Assembly: GCA_963170055.1 (NCBI GenBank)
Contig: CAUJGJ010000010.1
Span: 62,001-126,000 of the forward strand
Source: Halisarca cf. caerulea
Lineage: Eukaryota; Porifera; Demospongiae; Chondrillida; Halisarcidae
Direction: 5' to 3'
Length of the DNA: 64,000 bases
Part shown: in pieces, positions 41,201 through 54,608 of the stretch
Numbering within the stretch: position 1 is the stretch's first letter
How the letters are laid out: each line of letters begins with the position of its first letter
Position numbers and translations under genes: made by a program
Notes under the pieces: model-generated
The model's input: the letters and a program-made list of their open reading frames with translations, nothing else
What the model was told of the DNA's origin: nothing
The model's database searches: none

Positions 41201-44200
41201 TGTTGTGTTGGATATGCTGGTGCTAATACCAATATTTGGCACTAGCACCACGCACATTCCCAGAGGACACACATGAAGTTTCTTAACTACAGTGGGCGTA
41301 TTTGTGTAGTGTTGGATATGCTTGTGCTAATGCCATTATTTGGCACTAGCACCACGCATATTCCCAGTGGAAACACATGACCTTTCTGAAGTTCTGTGAG
41401 CGCATTTGTGTAGTGTTGGATATGCTGGTGCTAATACCAATATTTGGCACTAGCACCACGCACATTCCCAGTGGACACACATGAAGTTTCTGAAGTACTG
41501 TGGGCGTATTTGTTAAATGTTGGATATGCTGGTGCTAATACCAATATTTGGCACTAGCACCACGCACATTCTCAGTGGACACACATGAAGTTTCTGAAGT
41601 GCTGTGGGCGTATTTGTGTAGTGTTGGATATGCTGGTGCTAATACCATTATTTGGCACTAGCACTGCGCACAATCCCAGTGGACACACATGACCTTTCTG
41701 AAGTGCTGTGAGCGCATTTGTGTAGTGTTGGATATGCTGGTGCTAATACCAATGTTTGGCACTAGCACTAAGCACATTCCCAGTGGACACACATTAAGTT
41801 TCGGAAGTGTTGTGGGCGTATTTGTTTAATGTTGGATATGCTGGTGCTAAGACCAATATTTGGCACTAGCACCACGCACATTCTCAGTGGACACACATGA
41901 AGTTTCTGAAGTGCTGTGGGCGTATTTGTGTAGTGTTGGATATGCTGGTGCTAATACCAATATTTGGCACTAGCACCACGCACATTCCCAGAGGACACAC
42001 ATGAAGTTTCTTAACTACTGTGGGCGTATTTGTGTAAGGTTGGATATGCTGGTGCTAATACCATTATTTGGCACTAGCACCGCGCACAATCCCAGTGGAC
42101 ACACATGACCTTTCTGAAGTGCTGTGAGCGCATTTGTGTAGTGTTGGATATGCTTGTGCTAATACCAATATTTGGCACTAGCACCACACATATTCCCAAT
42201 GGACACACATGAAGTTTCTGAAGTACTGTGAGCGTATTTGTGTAGTGTTGGATAAGCTGGTGCTAAGACTAATATTTGGCACTAGCACCATGCACATTCC
42301 CAGTGGACACACATGAAGTTACTGAAGTACTGCGGGCGTATTTGTGTAGTGCTGGATATGCTGGTGCTAATACCAATATTTGGAACTAGCACCACACACA
42401 TTCCCAGTGGACACACATGAAGTTTACGAAGAGCTGTGAGCGTATTAAAGTAGTGTTACATATGCTGGTGCTAATACCAATATTTGGCACTAGCACCACG
42501 CACATTCCCAGTGGACACACATGAAGTTTCTGAAGTGCTGTGGTCGCATTTGTGTAGTGTTGGATATGCTGGTGCTAATACCAATATTTGGCACTAGCAC
42601 CACGCACATTCCCAGTGGACACACATGAAGTTTCTGAAGTGTTGTGGGCGTATTTGTGTAGTGTTGGATATGCTGGTGCTAATACCAATATTTGGCACTA
42701 GCACCACGCACATTCCCAGAGGACACACATGAAGTTTCTTAACTACAGTGGGCGTATTTGTGTAGTGTTGGATATGCTGGTGCTAATACCAATATTTGGC
42801 ACTAGCACCACGAACATTCCCAGTGGACACACATGACCTTTCTGAAGTGCTGTGGGCGTATTTGTGTAATGTTGGATATGCTGGTGCTAATACCAATATT
42901 TGGCACTAGCACCACGCACATTCCCAGTGGACACACATGAAGTTTCTGAAGTGCTGTGGGCGTATTTGTGTAGTGTTGGATATGCTGGTGCTAATACCAA
43001 TATTTGGCACTAGCACCACGCACATTCCCAGTGGACACACATGAAGTTTCTGAAGTGCTGTGGGCGTATTTGTGTAGTGTTGGATATGCTGGTGCTAATA
43101 CCAATATTTGGCACTAGCACCACGCACATTCCCAGTGGACACACATGAAGTTTCTGAAGTGCTGTGGGCGTATTTGTGTAGTGTTGGATATGCTGGTGCT
43201 AATACCAATATTTGGCACTAGCACCACGCACATTCCCAGTGGACACACATGAAGTTTCTGAAGTGCTGTGGGCGTATTTGTGTAGTGTTGGATATGCTGG
43301 TGCTAATACCAATATTTGGCAGTAGCACCACGCACATTCCCAGTGGACACACATGAAGTTTCTGAAGTGCTGTGGGCGTATTTGTGTAGTGTTGGATATG
43401 CTGGTGCTAATACCAAAATTTGGCACTAGCACCACGCACATTCCCAGAGGACACACATGAAGTTTCTTAACTACAGTGGGCGTATTTGTGTAGTGTTGGA
43501 TATGCTTGTGCTAATGCCATTATTTGGCACTAGCACCACGCATATTCCCAGTGGAAACACATGACCTTTCTGAAGTTCTGTGAGCGCATTTGTGTAGTGT
43601 TGGATATGCTGGTGCTAATACCAATATTTGGAACTAGCACCACGCACATTCCCAGTGGACACACATGAAGTTTCTGAAGTACTGTGGGCGTATTTGTTTA
43701 ATGTTGGATATGCTGGTGCTAATACCAATATTTGGCACTAGCACCACGCACATTCTCAGTGGACACACATGAAGTTTCTGAAGTGCTGTGGGCGTATTTG
43801 TGTAGTGTTGGATATGCTGGTGCTAATACCATTATTTTGCACTAGCACTGCGCACAATCCCAGTTGACACACATGACCTTTCTGAAGTGCTGTGAGCGCT
43901 TTTGTGTAGTGTTGGATATGCTGGTGCTAATACCAATATTTGGCACTAGCACCACGCACATTCCCAGTGGACACACATGAAGTTTACGAAGTGCTGTGAG
44001 CGTATTAAAGTAGTGTTGCATATGCTGGTGCTAATACCAATATTTGGCACTAGCACCACGCACATTCCCAGTGGACACACATGAAGTTTCTGAAGTGCTG
44101 TGGTCGCATTTGTGTAGTGTTGGATATGCTGGTGCTAATACCAATATTTGGCACTAGCACCACGCACATTCCCAGTGGACACACATGAAGTTTCTGAAGT

Positions 44201-47200
44201 GTTGTGGGCGTATTTGTGTAGTGTTGGATATGCTGGTGCTAATACCAATATTTGGCACTAGCACCACGCACATTCCCAGAGGACACACATGAAGTTTCTT
44301 AACTACAGTGGGCGTATTTTTGTAGTGTTGGATATGTTGGTGCTAATACCAATATTTGGCACTAGCACCACGCACATTCCCAGTAGACACACATGACCTT
44401 TCTGAAGTGCTGTGGGCGTATTTGTGTAATGTTGGATATGCTGGTGCTAATACCAATATTTGGCACTAGCACCACGCACATTCCCAGTGGACACACATGA
44501 AGTTTCTGAAGTGCTGTGGGCGTATTTGTGTAATGTTGGATATGCTGGTGCTAATACCAATATTTGGCACTAGCACCACGCACATTCCCAGTGGACACAC
44601 ATGAAGTTTCTGAAGTGCTGTGGGCGTATTTGTGTAGTGTTGGATATGCTGGTGCTAATACCAATATTTGGCACTAGCACCACGCACATTCCCAGTGGAC
44701 ACACATGAAGTTTCTGAAGTGCTGTGGGCGTATTTGTGTAGTGTTGGATATGCTGGTGCTAATACCAATATTTGGCACTAGCACCACGTACATTCCCAGT
44801 GGACACACATGAAGTTTCTTAACTACTGTGGGCGTATTTGTGTAATGTTGGATATGCTGGATCTAATACCATTATTTGGCACTAGCACCACGCACATTCC
44901 CAGTGGACACACATAACCTTTCTGAAGTGCTGTGGTTGCATTTGTGTAGTGTTGGATATGCTGGTGCTAATACCAATATTTGGCACTAGCACCACGCACA
45001 TTCCCAGTGGACACACATAACCTTTCTGAAGTGCTGTGAGCGCATTTGTGTAGTGTTAGTAATGCTGGTGCTAATACCAATATTTTGCACTAGCACCACG
45101 CACATTCCCAGGGGACACACATGAAGTTTCTTAACTACTGTGGGCGTATTTGTGTACTGTTGGATATGCTGGTGCTAATACCATTATTTGGCACTAGCAC
45201 CGCGCACAATCCCAGTGGAGACACATGACCTTTCTGGAGTGCTGTGAGCGCATTTGTGTAGTGTTGGATATGCTGGTACTAATACCAATATTTGGCACTA
45301 GCACCACGCACATTCCCAGTGGACACACATGAAGTTTCTGAAGTGCTGTGGTCGCATTTGTGTAGTGTTGGATATGCTGGTGCTAATACCAATATTTGGC
45401 ACTAGCACCACGCACATTCCCAGTGGACAAACATGAAGTTTCTGAAGTGTTGTGGGCGTATTTGTGTTGTGTTGGATATGCTGGTGCTAATACCAATATT
45501 TGGCACTAGCACCACGCACATTCCCAGAGGACACACATGAAGTTTCTTAACTACAGTGGGCGTATTTGTGTAGTGTTGGATATGCTTGTGCTAATGCCAT
45601 TATTTGGCACTAGCACCACGCATATTCCCAGTGGAAACACATGACCTTTCTGAAGTTCTGTGAGCGCATTTGTGTAGTGTTGGATATGCTGGTGCTAATA
45701 CCAATATTTGGCACTAGCACCACGCACATTCCCAGTGGACACACATGAAGTTTCTGAAGTACTGTGGGTGTATTTGTTTAATGTTGGATATGCTGGTGCT
45801 AATACCAATATTTGGCACTAGCACCACGCACATTCTCAGTGGACACACATGAAGTTTCTGAAGTGCTGTGGGCGTATTTGTGTAGTGTTGGATATGCTGG
45901 TGCTAATACCAATATTTGGCACTAACACCACGCACATTCCCAGTGGACACACATAACCTTTCTGAAGTGCTGTGAGCGCATTTGTGTAGTGTTGGATATG
46001 CTGGTGCTAATACCAATATTTGGCACTAGCACCACGCACATTCCCAGTGGACACACATGAAGTTTCTTAACTACTGTGGGCGTATTTGTGTACTGTTGGA
46101 TATGCTGGTGCTAATACCATTATTTGGCACTAGCACCGCGCACAATCCCAGTGGAGACACATGACCTTTCTGGAGTGCTGTGAGCGCATTTGTGTAGTGT
46201 TGGATATGCTGGTGCTAATACCAATATTTGGCACTAGCACCACGCACATTCCCAGAGGACACACATGAAGTTTCTTAACTACTGTGGGCGTATTTGTGTA
46301 AGGTTGGATATGCTGGTGCTAATACCATTATTTGGCACTAGCACCGCGCACAATCCCAGTGGACACACATGACCTTTCTGAAGTTCTGTGAGCGCATTTG
46401 TGTAGTGTTGGATATGCTTGTGCTAATACCAATATTTGGCACTAGCACCACACATATTCCCAATGGACACACATGAAGTATCTGAAGTACTGTGAGCGTA
46501 TTTGTGTAGTGTTGGATAAGCTCGTGCTAAGACTAATATTTGGCACTAGCACCATGCACATTCCCAGTGGACACACATGAAGTTACTGAAGTACTGCGGG
46601 CGTATTTGTGTAGTGCTGGATATGCTGGTGCTAATACCAATATTTGGAACTAGCACCACACACATTCCCAGTGGACACACATGGAGTTTACGAAGTGCTG
46701 TGAGCGTATTAAAGTAGTGTTACATATGCTGGTGCTAATACCAATATTTGGCACTAGCACCACGCACATTCCCAGTGGACACACATGAAGTTTCTGAAGT
46801 GCTGTGGTCGCATTTGTGTAGTGTTGGATATGCTGGTGCTAATACCAATATTTGGCACTAGCACCACGCACATTCCCAGTGGACACACATGAAGTTTCTG
46901 AAGTGTTGTGGGCGTATTTGTGTAGTGTTGGATATGCTGGTGCTAATACCAATATTTGGCACTAGCACCACGCACATTCCCAGAGGACACACATGAAGTT
47001 TCTTAACTACAGTGGGCGTATTTGTGTAGTGTTGGATATGCTGGTGCTAATACCAATATTTGGCACTAGCACCACGCACATTCCCAGTGGACACACATGA
47101 CCTTTCTGAAGTGCTGTGGGCGTATTTGTGTAATGTTGGATATGCTGGTGCTAATACCAATATTTGGCACTAGCACCACGCACATTCCCAGTGGACACAC

Positions 47201-47224
47201 ATGAAGTTTCTGAAGTGCTGTGGG

Positions 47225-47640
47225 CGTATTTGTGTAGTGTTGGATATGCTGGTGCTAATACCAATATTTGGCACTAGCACCACGCACATTCCCAGTGGAC
47301 ACACATGAAGTTTCTGAAGTGCTGTGGGCGTATTTGTGTAGTGTTGGATATGCTGGTGCTAATACCAATATTTGGCACTAGCACCACGCACATTCCCAGT
47401 GGACACACATGAAGTTTCTGAAGTGCTGTGGGCGTATTTGTGTAGTGTTGGATATGCTGGTGCTAATACCAATATTTGGCACTAGCACCACGCACATTCC
47501 CAGTGGACACACATGAAGTTTCTGAAGTGCTGTGGGCGTATTTGTGTAGTGTTGGATATGCTGGTGCTAATACCAATATTTGGCACTAGCACCACGCACA
47601 TTCCCAGTGGACACACATGAAGTTTCTGAAGTGCTGTGGG
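47225..47640. repeat. Run of four identical consensus monomers (reference monomer)
   Basis: Monomers starting at 47,225, 47,329, 47,433 and 47,537 read the same base for base, and the next one (47,641) departs only near its end ('cccagagg'). This is the commonest monomer form in the window and serves as the consensus. It runs from the conserved start 'cgtatttgtgtagtg' through the palindromic core, then 'cacattcccagtggacacac', then the tail 'tttctgaagtgctgtggg'. The same form appears in runs near 7.4, 11.0, 13.2, 31.4 and 43.0 kb, always inside type B sequence. Local runs of identical copies indicate recent amplification or conversion at single-monomer level. Confidence 0.9.
47250..47282. other. 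33-bp imperfect palindrome in the monomer core (representative copy)
   Basis: Monomer positions 26-58 form an inverted repeat: left arm 'tggtgctaatacca', right arm 'tggcactagcacca', around an A/T-rich centre (position 42). Of 16 opposed base pairs, 13 are Watson-Crick. Mismatches are at 34/50 (A.C), 36/48 (A.C) and 41/43 (T.T). In RNA copied from the minus strand the two A.C pairs become G.U wobbles, giving 15 of 16 paired positions. The coordinates given are for one consensus copy; a version of the element is present in nearly every monomer, 104 bp apart. Palindromes in satellites can extrude as cruciforms or be bound by dimeric proteins, but no function is shown here. Confidence 0.85.
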
Positions 47641-49050
47641 CGTATTTGTGTAGTGTTGGATATGCTGGTGCTAATACCAATATTTGGCACTAGCACCACG
47701 CACATTCCCAGAGGACACACATGAAGTTTCTTAACTACAGTGGGCGTATTTGTGTAGTGTTGGATATGCTTGTGCTAATGCCATTATTTGGCACTAGCAC
47801 CACGCATATTCCCAGTGGAAACACATGACCTTTCTGAAGTTCTGTGAGCGCATTTGTGTAGTGTTGGATATGCTGGTGCTAATACCAATATTTGGCACTA
47901 GCACCACGCACATTCCCAGTGGACACACATGAAGTTTCTGAAGTACTGTGGGCGTATTTGTTTAATGTTGGATATGCTGGTGCTAATACCAATATTTGGC
48001 ACTAGCACCACGCACATTCTCAGTGGACACACATGAAGTTTCTGAAGTGCTGTGGGCGTATTTGTGTAGTGTTGGATATGCTGGTGCTAATACCATTATT
48101 TGGCACTAGCACTGCGCACAATCCCAGTGGACACACATGACCTTTCTGAAGTGCTGTGAGCGCATTTGTGTAGTGTTGGATATGCTGGTGCTAATACCAA
48201 TGTTTGGCACTAGCACTAAGCACATTCCCAGTGGACACACATGAAGTTTCGGAAGTGTTGTGGGCGTATTTGTTTAATGTTGGATATGCTGGTGCTAAGA
48301 CCAATATTTGGCACTAGCACCACGCACATTCTCAGTGGACACACATGAAGTTTCTGAAGTGCTGTGGGCGTATTTGTGTAGTGTTGGATATGCTGGTGCT
48401 AATACCAATATTTGGCACTAGCACCACGCACTTTCCCAGAGGACACACATGAAGTTTCTTAACTACTGTGGGCGTATTTGTGTAAGGTTGGATATGCTGG
48501 TGCTAATACCATTATTTGGCACTAGCACCGCGCACAATCCCAGTGGACACACATGACCTTTCTGAAGTGCTGTGAGCGCATTTGTGTAGTGTTGGATATG
48601 CTTGTGCTAATACCAATATTTGGCACTAGCACCACACATATTCCCAATGGACACACATGAAGTTTCTGAAGTACTGTGAGCGTATTTGTGTAGTGTTGGA
48701 TAAGCTGGTGCTAAGACAAATATTTGGCACTAGCACCATGCACATTCCCAGTGGACACACATGAAGTTACTGAAGTACTGCGGGCGTATTTTTGTAGTGC
48801 TGGATATGCTGGTGCTAATACCAATATTTGGAACTAGCACCACACACATTCCCAGTGGACACACATGAAGTTTACGAAGTGCTGTGAGCGTATTAAAGTA
48901 GTGTTACATATGCTGGTGCTAATACCAATATTTGGCACTAGCACCACGCACATTCCCAGTGGACACACATGAAGTTTCTGAAGTGCTGTGGTCGCATTTG
49001 TGTAGTGTTGGATATGCTGGTGCTAATACCAATATTTGGCACTAGCACCA

Positions 49051-51592
49051 CGCACATTCCCAGTGGACACACATGTAGTTTCTTAACTACTGTGGGCGTA
49101 TTTGTGTAATGTTGGATATGCTGGATCTAATACCATTATTTGGCACTAGCACCACGCACATTCCCAGTGGACACACATAACCTTTCTGAAGTGCTGTGAG
49201 CGCATTTGTGTAGTGTTGGATATGCTGGTGCTAATACCAATATTTGGCACTAGCACCACGTACATTCCCAGTGGACACACATGTAGTTTCTTAACTACTG
49301 TGGGCGTATTTGTGTAATGTTGGATATGCTGGATCTAATACCATTATTTGGCACTAGCACCACGCACATTCCCAGTGGACACACATAACCTTTCTCAAGT
49401 GCTGTGAGCGCATTTGTGTAGTGTTGGATATGCTGGTGCTAATACCAATATTTGGCACTAGCACCACGCACATTCCCAGAGGACACACATGAAGTTTCTT
49501 AACTACTGTGGGCGTATTTGTGTACTGTTGGATATGCTGGTGCTAATGCCATTATTTGGCACTAGCACCACGCACATTCCCAGTGGAAACACATGACCTT
49601 TCTGAAGTTCTGTGAGCGTATTTGAGTAGTGTTGGATATGCTGGTGCTAATACCAATATTTGGCACTAGCACCACGCACATTCCCAGTGGACACACATGA
49701 AGTTTCTGAAGTACTGTGGGCGTATTTGTTTAATGTTGGATATGCTGGTGCTAATACCAATATTTGGCACTAGCACCACGCACATTCTCAGTGGACACAC
49801 ATGAAGTTTCTGAAGTGCTGTGGGCGTATTTGTGTAGTGTTGGATATGCTGGTGCTAATGCCATTATTTGGCACTAGCACCGCGCACAATCCCAGTGGAC
49901 ACACATGACCTTTCTGAAGTGCTGTGAACGCATTTGTGTAGTGTTGGATATGCTGGTGCTAATACCAATATTTGGCACTAGCACCACACATATTCCCAAT
50001 GGACACACATGAAGTTTCTGAAGTACTGTGAGCGTATTTGTGTAGTGTTGGATAAGCTAGTGCTAAGACTAATATTTGGCACTAGCACCATGCACATTCC
50101 CAGTGGACACACATGAAGTTACTGAAGTACTGCGGGCGTATTTGTGTAGTGCTGGATATGCTGGTGCTAATACCAATATTTGGAACTAGCATTACACACA
50201 TTCCCAGTGGACACACATGAAGTTTACGAAGTGCTGTGAGCGAATTAAAGTAGTGTTAGATATGCTGGTGCTAATACCAATATTTGGTAATAGGACCACG
50301 CACATTCCCAGTGGACACACGTGAAGTTTCTTAACTACTGTGGGCGTATTTGTGTAATGTTGGATATGCTGGTGCTAATACCAATATTTGGCACTAGCAC
50401 CGCACACATTCCCAGTGGACACACATGACCTTTCTGAAGTGCTGTGGGCGTATTTGTGTAGTGTTGGATATGCTGGTGCTAATACCAATATTTGGCACTA
50501 GCACCACGCACATTCCCAGAGGACACACATGAAGTTTCTTAACTACAGTGGGCGTATTTGTGTAGTGTTGGATATGCTGGTGCTAATACCAATATTTGGC
50601 ACTAGCACCACGCACATTCCCATTTGACACACATGAAGTTTCTGAAGTGCTGTGGGCGTATTTGTGTACTGTTGGATATGCTGGTGCAAATACCAATATT
50701 TGGCACTAGCACCACGTACATTCCCAGTGGACACACATGTAGTTTCTTAACTACTGTGGGCGTATTTGTGTAATGTTGGATATGCTGGATCTAATACCAT
50801 TATTTGGCACTAGCACCACGCACATTCCCAGTGGACACACATAACCTTTCTGAAGTGCTGTGAGCGCATTTGTGTAGTGTTGGATATGCTGGTGCTAATA
50901 CAAATATTTGGCACTAGCACCACGCACATTCCCAGAGGACACACATGAAGTTTCTTAACTACTGTGGGCGTATTTTTGTACTGTTGGATATGCTGGTGCT
51001 AATGCCATTATTTGGCACTAGCACCACGCACATTCCCAGTGGACACACATGAAGTTTCTGAAATACTGTGGGCGTATTTGTTTAATGTTGGATATGCTGG
51101 TGCTAATACCAATATTTGGCACTAGCACCACGCACATTCTCAGTGGACACACATGAAGTTTCTGAAGTGCTGTGGGCGTATTTGTGTAGTGTTGGATATG
51201 CTGGTGCTAATGCCATTATTTGGCACTAGCACCGCGCACAATCCCAGTGGACACACATGACCTTTCTGAAGTGCTGTGAGCGCATTTGTGTAGTGTTGGA
51301 TATGCTGGTGCTAATACCAATATTTGGCACTATCACCACACATATTCCCAATGGACACACATGAAGTTTCTGAAGTACTGTGAGCGTATTTGTGTAGTGT
51401 TGGATAAGCTGGTGCTAAGACTAATATTTGGCACTAGCACCATGCACATTCCCAGTGGACACACATGAAGTTACTGAAGTACTGCGGGCGTATTTGTGTA
51501 GTGCTGGATATGCTGGTGCTAATACCAATATTTGGAACTAGCACCACACACATTCCCAGTGGACACACATGAAGTTTACGAAGTGCTGTGAG
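49051..51592. repeat. Transition block D, second copy
   Basis: The block repeats the D markers of 13,630-16,333: 'acatgtagtttc', 'tatttgagtagtg' (monomer 49,617), 'cgaattaaagtagtgttag' (50,241), 'cccatttgacacac' and 'ggtaatagg'. From 49,305 onward the offset to the first copy is a constant 35,259 bp. Left of that point one monomer is missing relative to the first copy; the monomer at 49,201 combines features of those at 13,838 and 13,942. Confidence 0.77.
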
Positions 51593-52320
51593 CGTATTAA
51601 AGTAGTGTTGGATATGCTGGTGCTAATACCAATATTTGGTAATAGGACCACGCACATTCCCAGTGGACACACGTGAAGTTTCTTAACTACTGTGGGCGTA
51701 TTTGTGTAATGTTGGATATGCTGGTGCTAATACCAATATTTGGCACTAGCACCGCACACATTCCCAGTGGACACACATGACCTTTCTGAAGTGCTGTGGG
51801 CGTATTTGTGTAGTGTTGGATATGCTGGTGCTAATACCAATATTTGGCACTAGCACCACGCACATTACCAGAGGACACACATGAAGTTTCTTAACTACTG
51901 TGGGCGTATTTGTGTAATGTTGGATATGCTGGTGCTAATACCATTATTTGGCACTAGCACCGCGCACAATCCCAGTGGATACACATGTCCTTTCTTAAGT
52001 GCTGTGAGCGCATTTGTGTAGTGTTGGATATGCTGGTGCTAATACCAATATTTGGCACTAGCACCACACATATTCCCAATGGACACACATGAAGTTTCTG
52101 AAGTACTGTGAGCGTATTTGTGTAGTGTTGGATAAGCTGGTGCTAAGACTAATATTTGGCACTAGCACCATGCACATTCCCAGTGGACACACATGAAGAT
52201 ACTGAAGTACTGCGGGCGTATTTGTGTAGTGCTGGATATGCTGGTGCTAATACCAATATTTGGAACTAGCACCACACACATTCCCAGTGGACACACATGA
52301 AGTTTACGAAGTGCTGTGAG

Positions 52321-54608
52321 CGTATTAAAGTAGTGTTGGATATGCTGGTGCTAATACCAATATTTGGCACTAGCACCACGCACATTCCCAGTGGACACAC
52401 ATGAAGTTTCTAAAGTGCTGTGGTCGCATTTGTGTAGTGTTGGATATGCTGGTGCTAATACCAATATTTGGCACTAGCACCACGCACATTCCCAGTGGAC
52501 ACACATGAAGTTTCTGAAGTGTTGTGGGCGTATTTGTGTAGTGTTGGATATGCTGGTGCTAATACCAATATTTGGCACTAGCACCACGCACATTCCCAGA
52601 GGACACACATGAAGTTTCTTAACTACAGTGGGCGTATTTGTGTAGTGTTGGATATGTTGGTGCTAATACCAATATTTGGCACTAGCACCACGCACATTCC
52701 CAGTAGACACACATGACCTTTCTGAAGTGCTGTGGGCGTATTTGTGTAATGTTGGATATGCTGGTGCTAATACCAATATTTGGCACTAGCACCACGCACA
52801 TTCCCAGTGGACACACATGAAGTTTCTGAAGTGCTGTGGGCGTATTTGTGTAGTGTTGGATATGCTGGTGCTAATACCAATATTTGGCACTAGCACCACG
52901 CACATTCCCAGTGGACACACATGAAGTTTCTGAAGTGCTGTGGGCGTATTTGTGTAGTGTTGGATATGCTGGTGCTAATACTAATATTTGGCACTAGCAC
53001 CACGTACATTCCCAGTGGACACACATGAAGTTTCTTAACTACTGTGGGCGTATTTGTGTAATGTTGGATATGCTGGATCTAATACCATTATTTGGCACTA
53101 GCACCACGCACATTCCCAGTGGACACACATAACCTTTCTGAAGTGCTGTGGTCGCATTTGTGTAGTGTTGGATATGCTGGTGCTAATACCAATATTTGGC
53201 ACTAGCACCACGCACATTCCCAGTGGACACACATAACCTTTCTGAAGTGCTGTGAGCGCATTTGTGTAGTGTTGGATATGCTGGTGCTAATACCAATATT
53301 TGGCACTAGCACCACGCACATTCCCAGAGGACACACATGAAGTTTCTTAACTACTGTGGGCGTATTTGTGTACTGTTGGATATGCTGGTGCTAATACCAA
53401 TATTTGGCACTAGCACCGCGAACAATCCCAGTGGAGACACATGACCTTTCTGGAGTGCTGTGAGCGCATTTGTGTAGTGTTGGATATGCTGGTACTAATA
53501 CCAATATTTGGAACTAGCACCACACACATTCCCAGTGGACACACATGAAGTTTACGAAGTGCTGTGAGCGTATTAAAGTAGTGTTGGATATGCTGGTGCT
53601 AATACCAATATTTGGTAATAGGACCACGCACATTCCCAGTGGACACACGTGAAGTTTCTTAACTACTGTGGGCGTATTTGTTTAATGTTGGATATGCTGG
53701 TGCTAATACCAATATTTGGCACTAGCACCGCACACATTCCCAGTGGACACACATGACCTTTCTGAAGTGCTGTGGGCGTATTTGTGTAGTGCTGGATATG
53801 CTGGTGCTAATACCAATATTTGGAACTAGCACCGCACACATTCCCAGTGGACACACATGAAGTTTACGAAGTGCTGTGAGCGTATTAAAGTAGTGTTGGA
53901 TATGCTGGTGCTAATACCAATATTTGGTAATAGGACCACGCACATTCCCAGTGGACACACGTGAAGTTTCTTAACTACTGTGGGCGTATTTGTGTAATGT
54001 TGGATATGCTGGTGCTAATACCAATATTTGGCACTAGCACCGCACACATTCCCAGTGGACACACATGACCTTTCTGAAGTGCTGTGGGCGTATTTGTGTA
54101 GTGTTGGATATGCTGGTGCTAATACCAATATTTGGCACTAGCACCACGCACATTACCAGAGGACACACATGAAGTTTCTTAACTACTGTGGGCGTATTTG
54201 TGTAATGTTGGATATGCTGGTGCTAATACCATTATTTGGCACTAGCACCGCGCACAATCCCAGTGGATACACATGTCCTTTCTTAAGTGCTGTGAGCGCA
54301 TTTGTGTAGTGTTGGATATGCTGGTGCTAATACCAATATTTGGCACTAGCACCACACATATTCCCAATGGACACACATGAAGTTTCTGAAGTACTGTGAG
54401 CGTATTTGTGTAGTGTTGGATAAGCTGGTGCTAAGACTAATATTTGGCACTAGCACCATGCACATTCCCAGTGGACACACATGAAGATACTGAAGTACTG
54501 CGGGCGTATTTGTGTAGTGCTGGATATGCTGGTGCTAATACCAATATTTGGAACTAGCACCACACACATTCCCAGTGGACACACATGAAGTTTACGAAGT
54601 GCTGTGAG
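52321..54608. repeat. Type C HOR unit C'1 (22 monomers)
   Basis: This is an exact 2,288-bp unit. It carries 'gaagatactgaag' at 54,483, and the same change sits exactly one unit earlier at 52,195 in the lead-in; I saw it nowhere else. It has 'tatttggcac' where the later units have 'tattgggcac'. The shared change shows that the lead-in end and this unit arose from a one-unit duplication. Confidence 0.85.

Larger units (their letters stand above)
38281..49050. repeat. Type B higher-order repeat block, third copy
   Basis: The block begins with 'tttaatgctggatatgctgg', matching 6,247 onward at an offset of 32,034 bp; after loss of one monomer near 38,770 the offset becomes 31,930 bp. 'cgtattaaag' landmarks lie at 38,801, 42,441, 44,001, 46,705 and 48,889, spaced by 35, 15, 26 and 21 monomers. 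9-monomer duplications are present at 39,945/40,881 and 45,145/46,081. A locally scrambled 'tagtgttagtaatgctgg' occurs at 45,052. The right end is a hybrid monomer at 48,993-49,096. Confidence 0.8.

Noticed and set aside
45052..45070. Scrambled stretch 'tagtgttagtaatgctgg', considered as an insertion scar.
   Set aside because: It has the same length as the normal 'tagtgttggatatgctgg' and keeps the 104-bp phase, so it is a short cluster of substitutions rather than an insertion.
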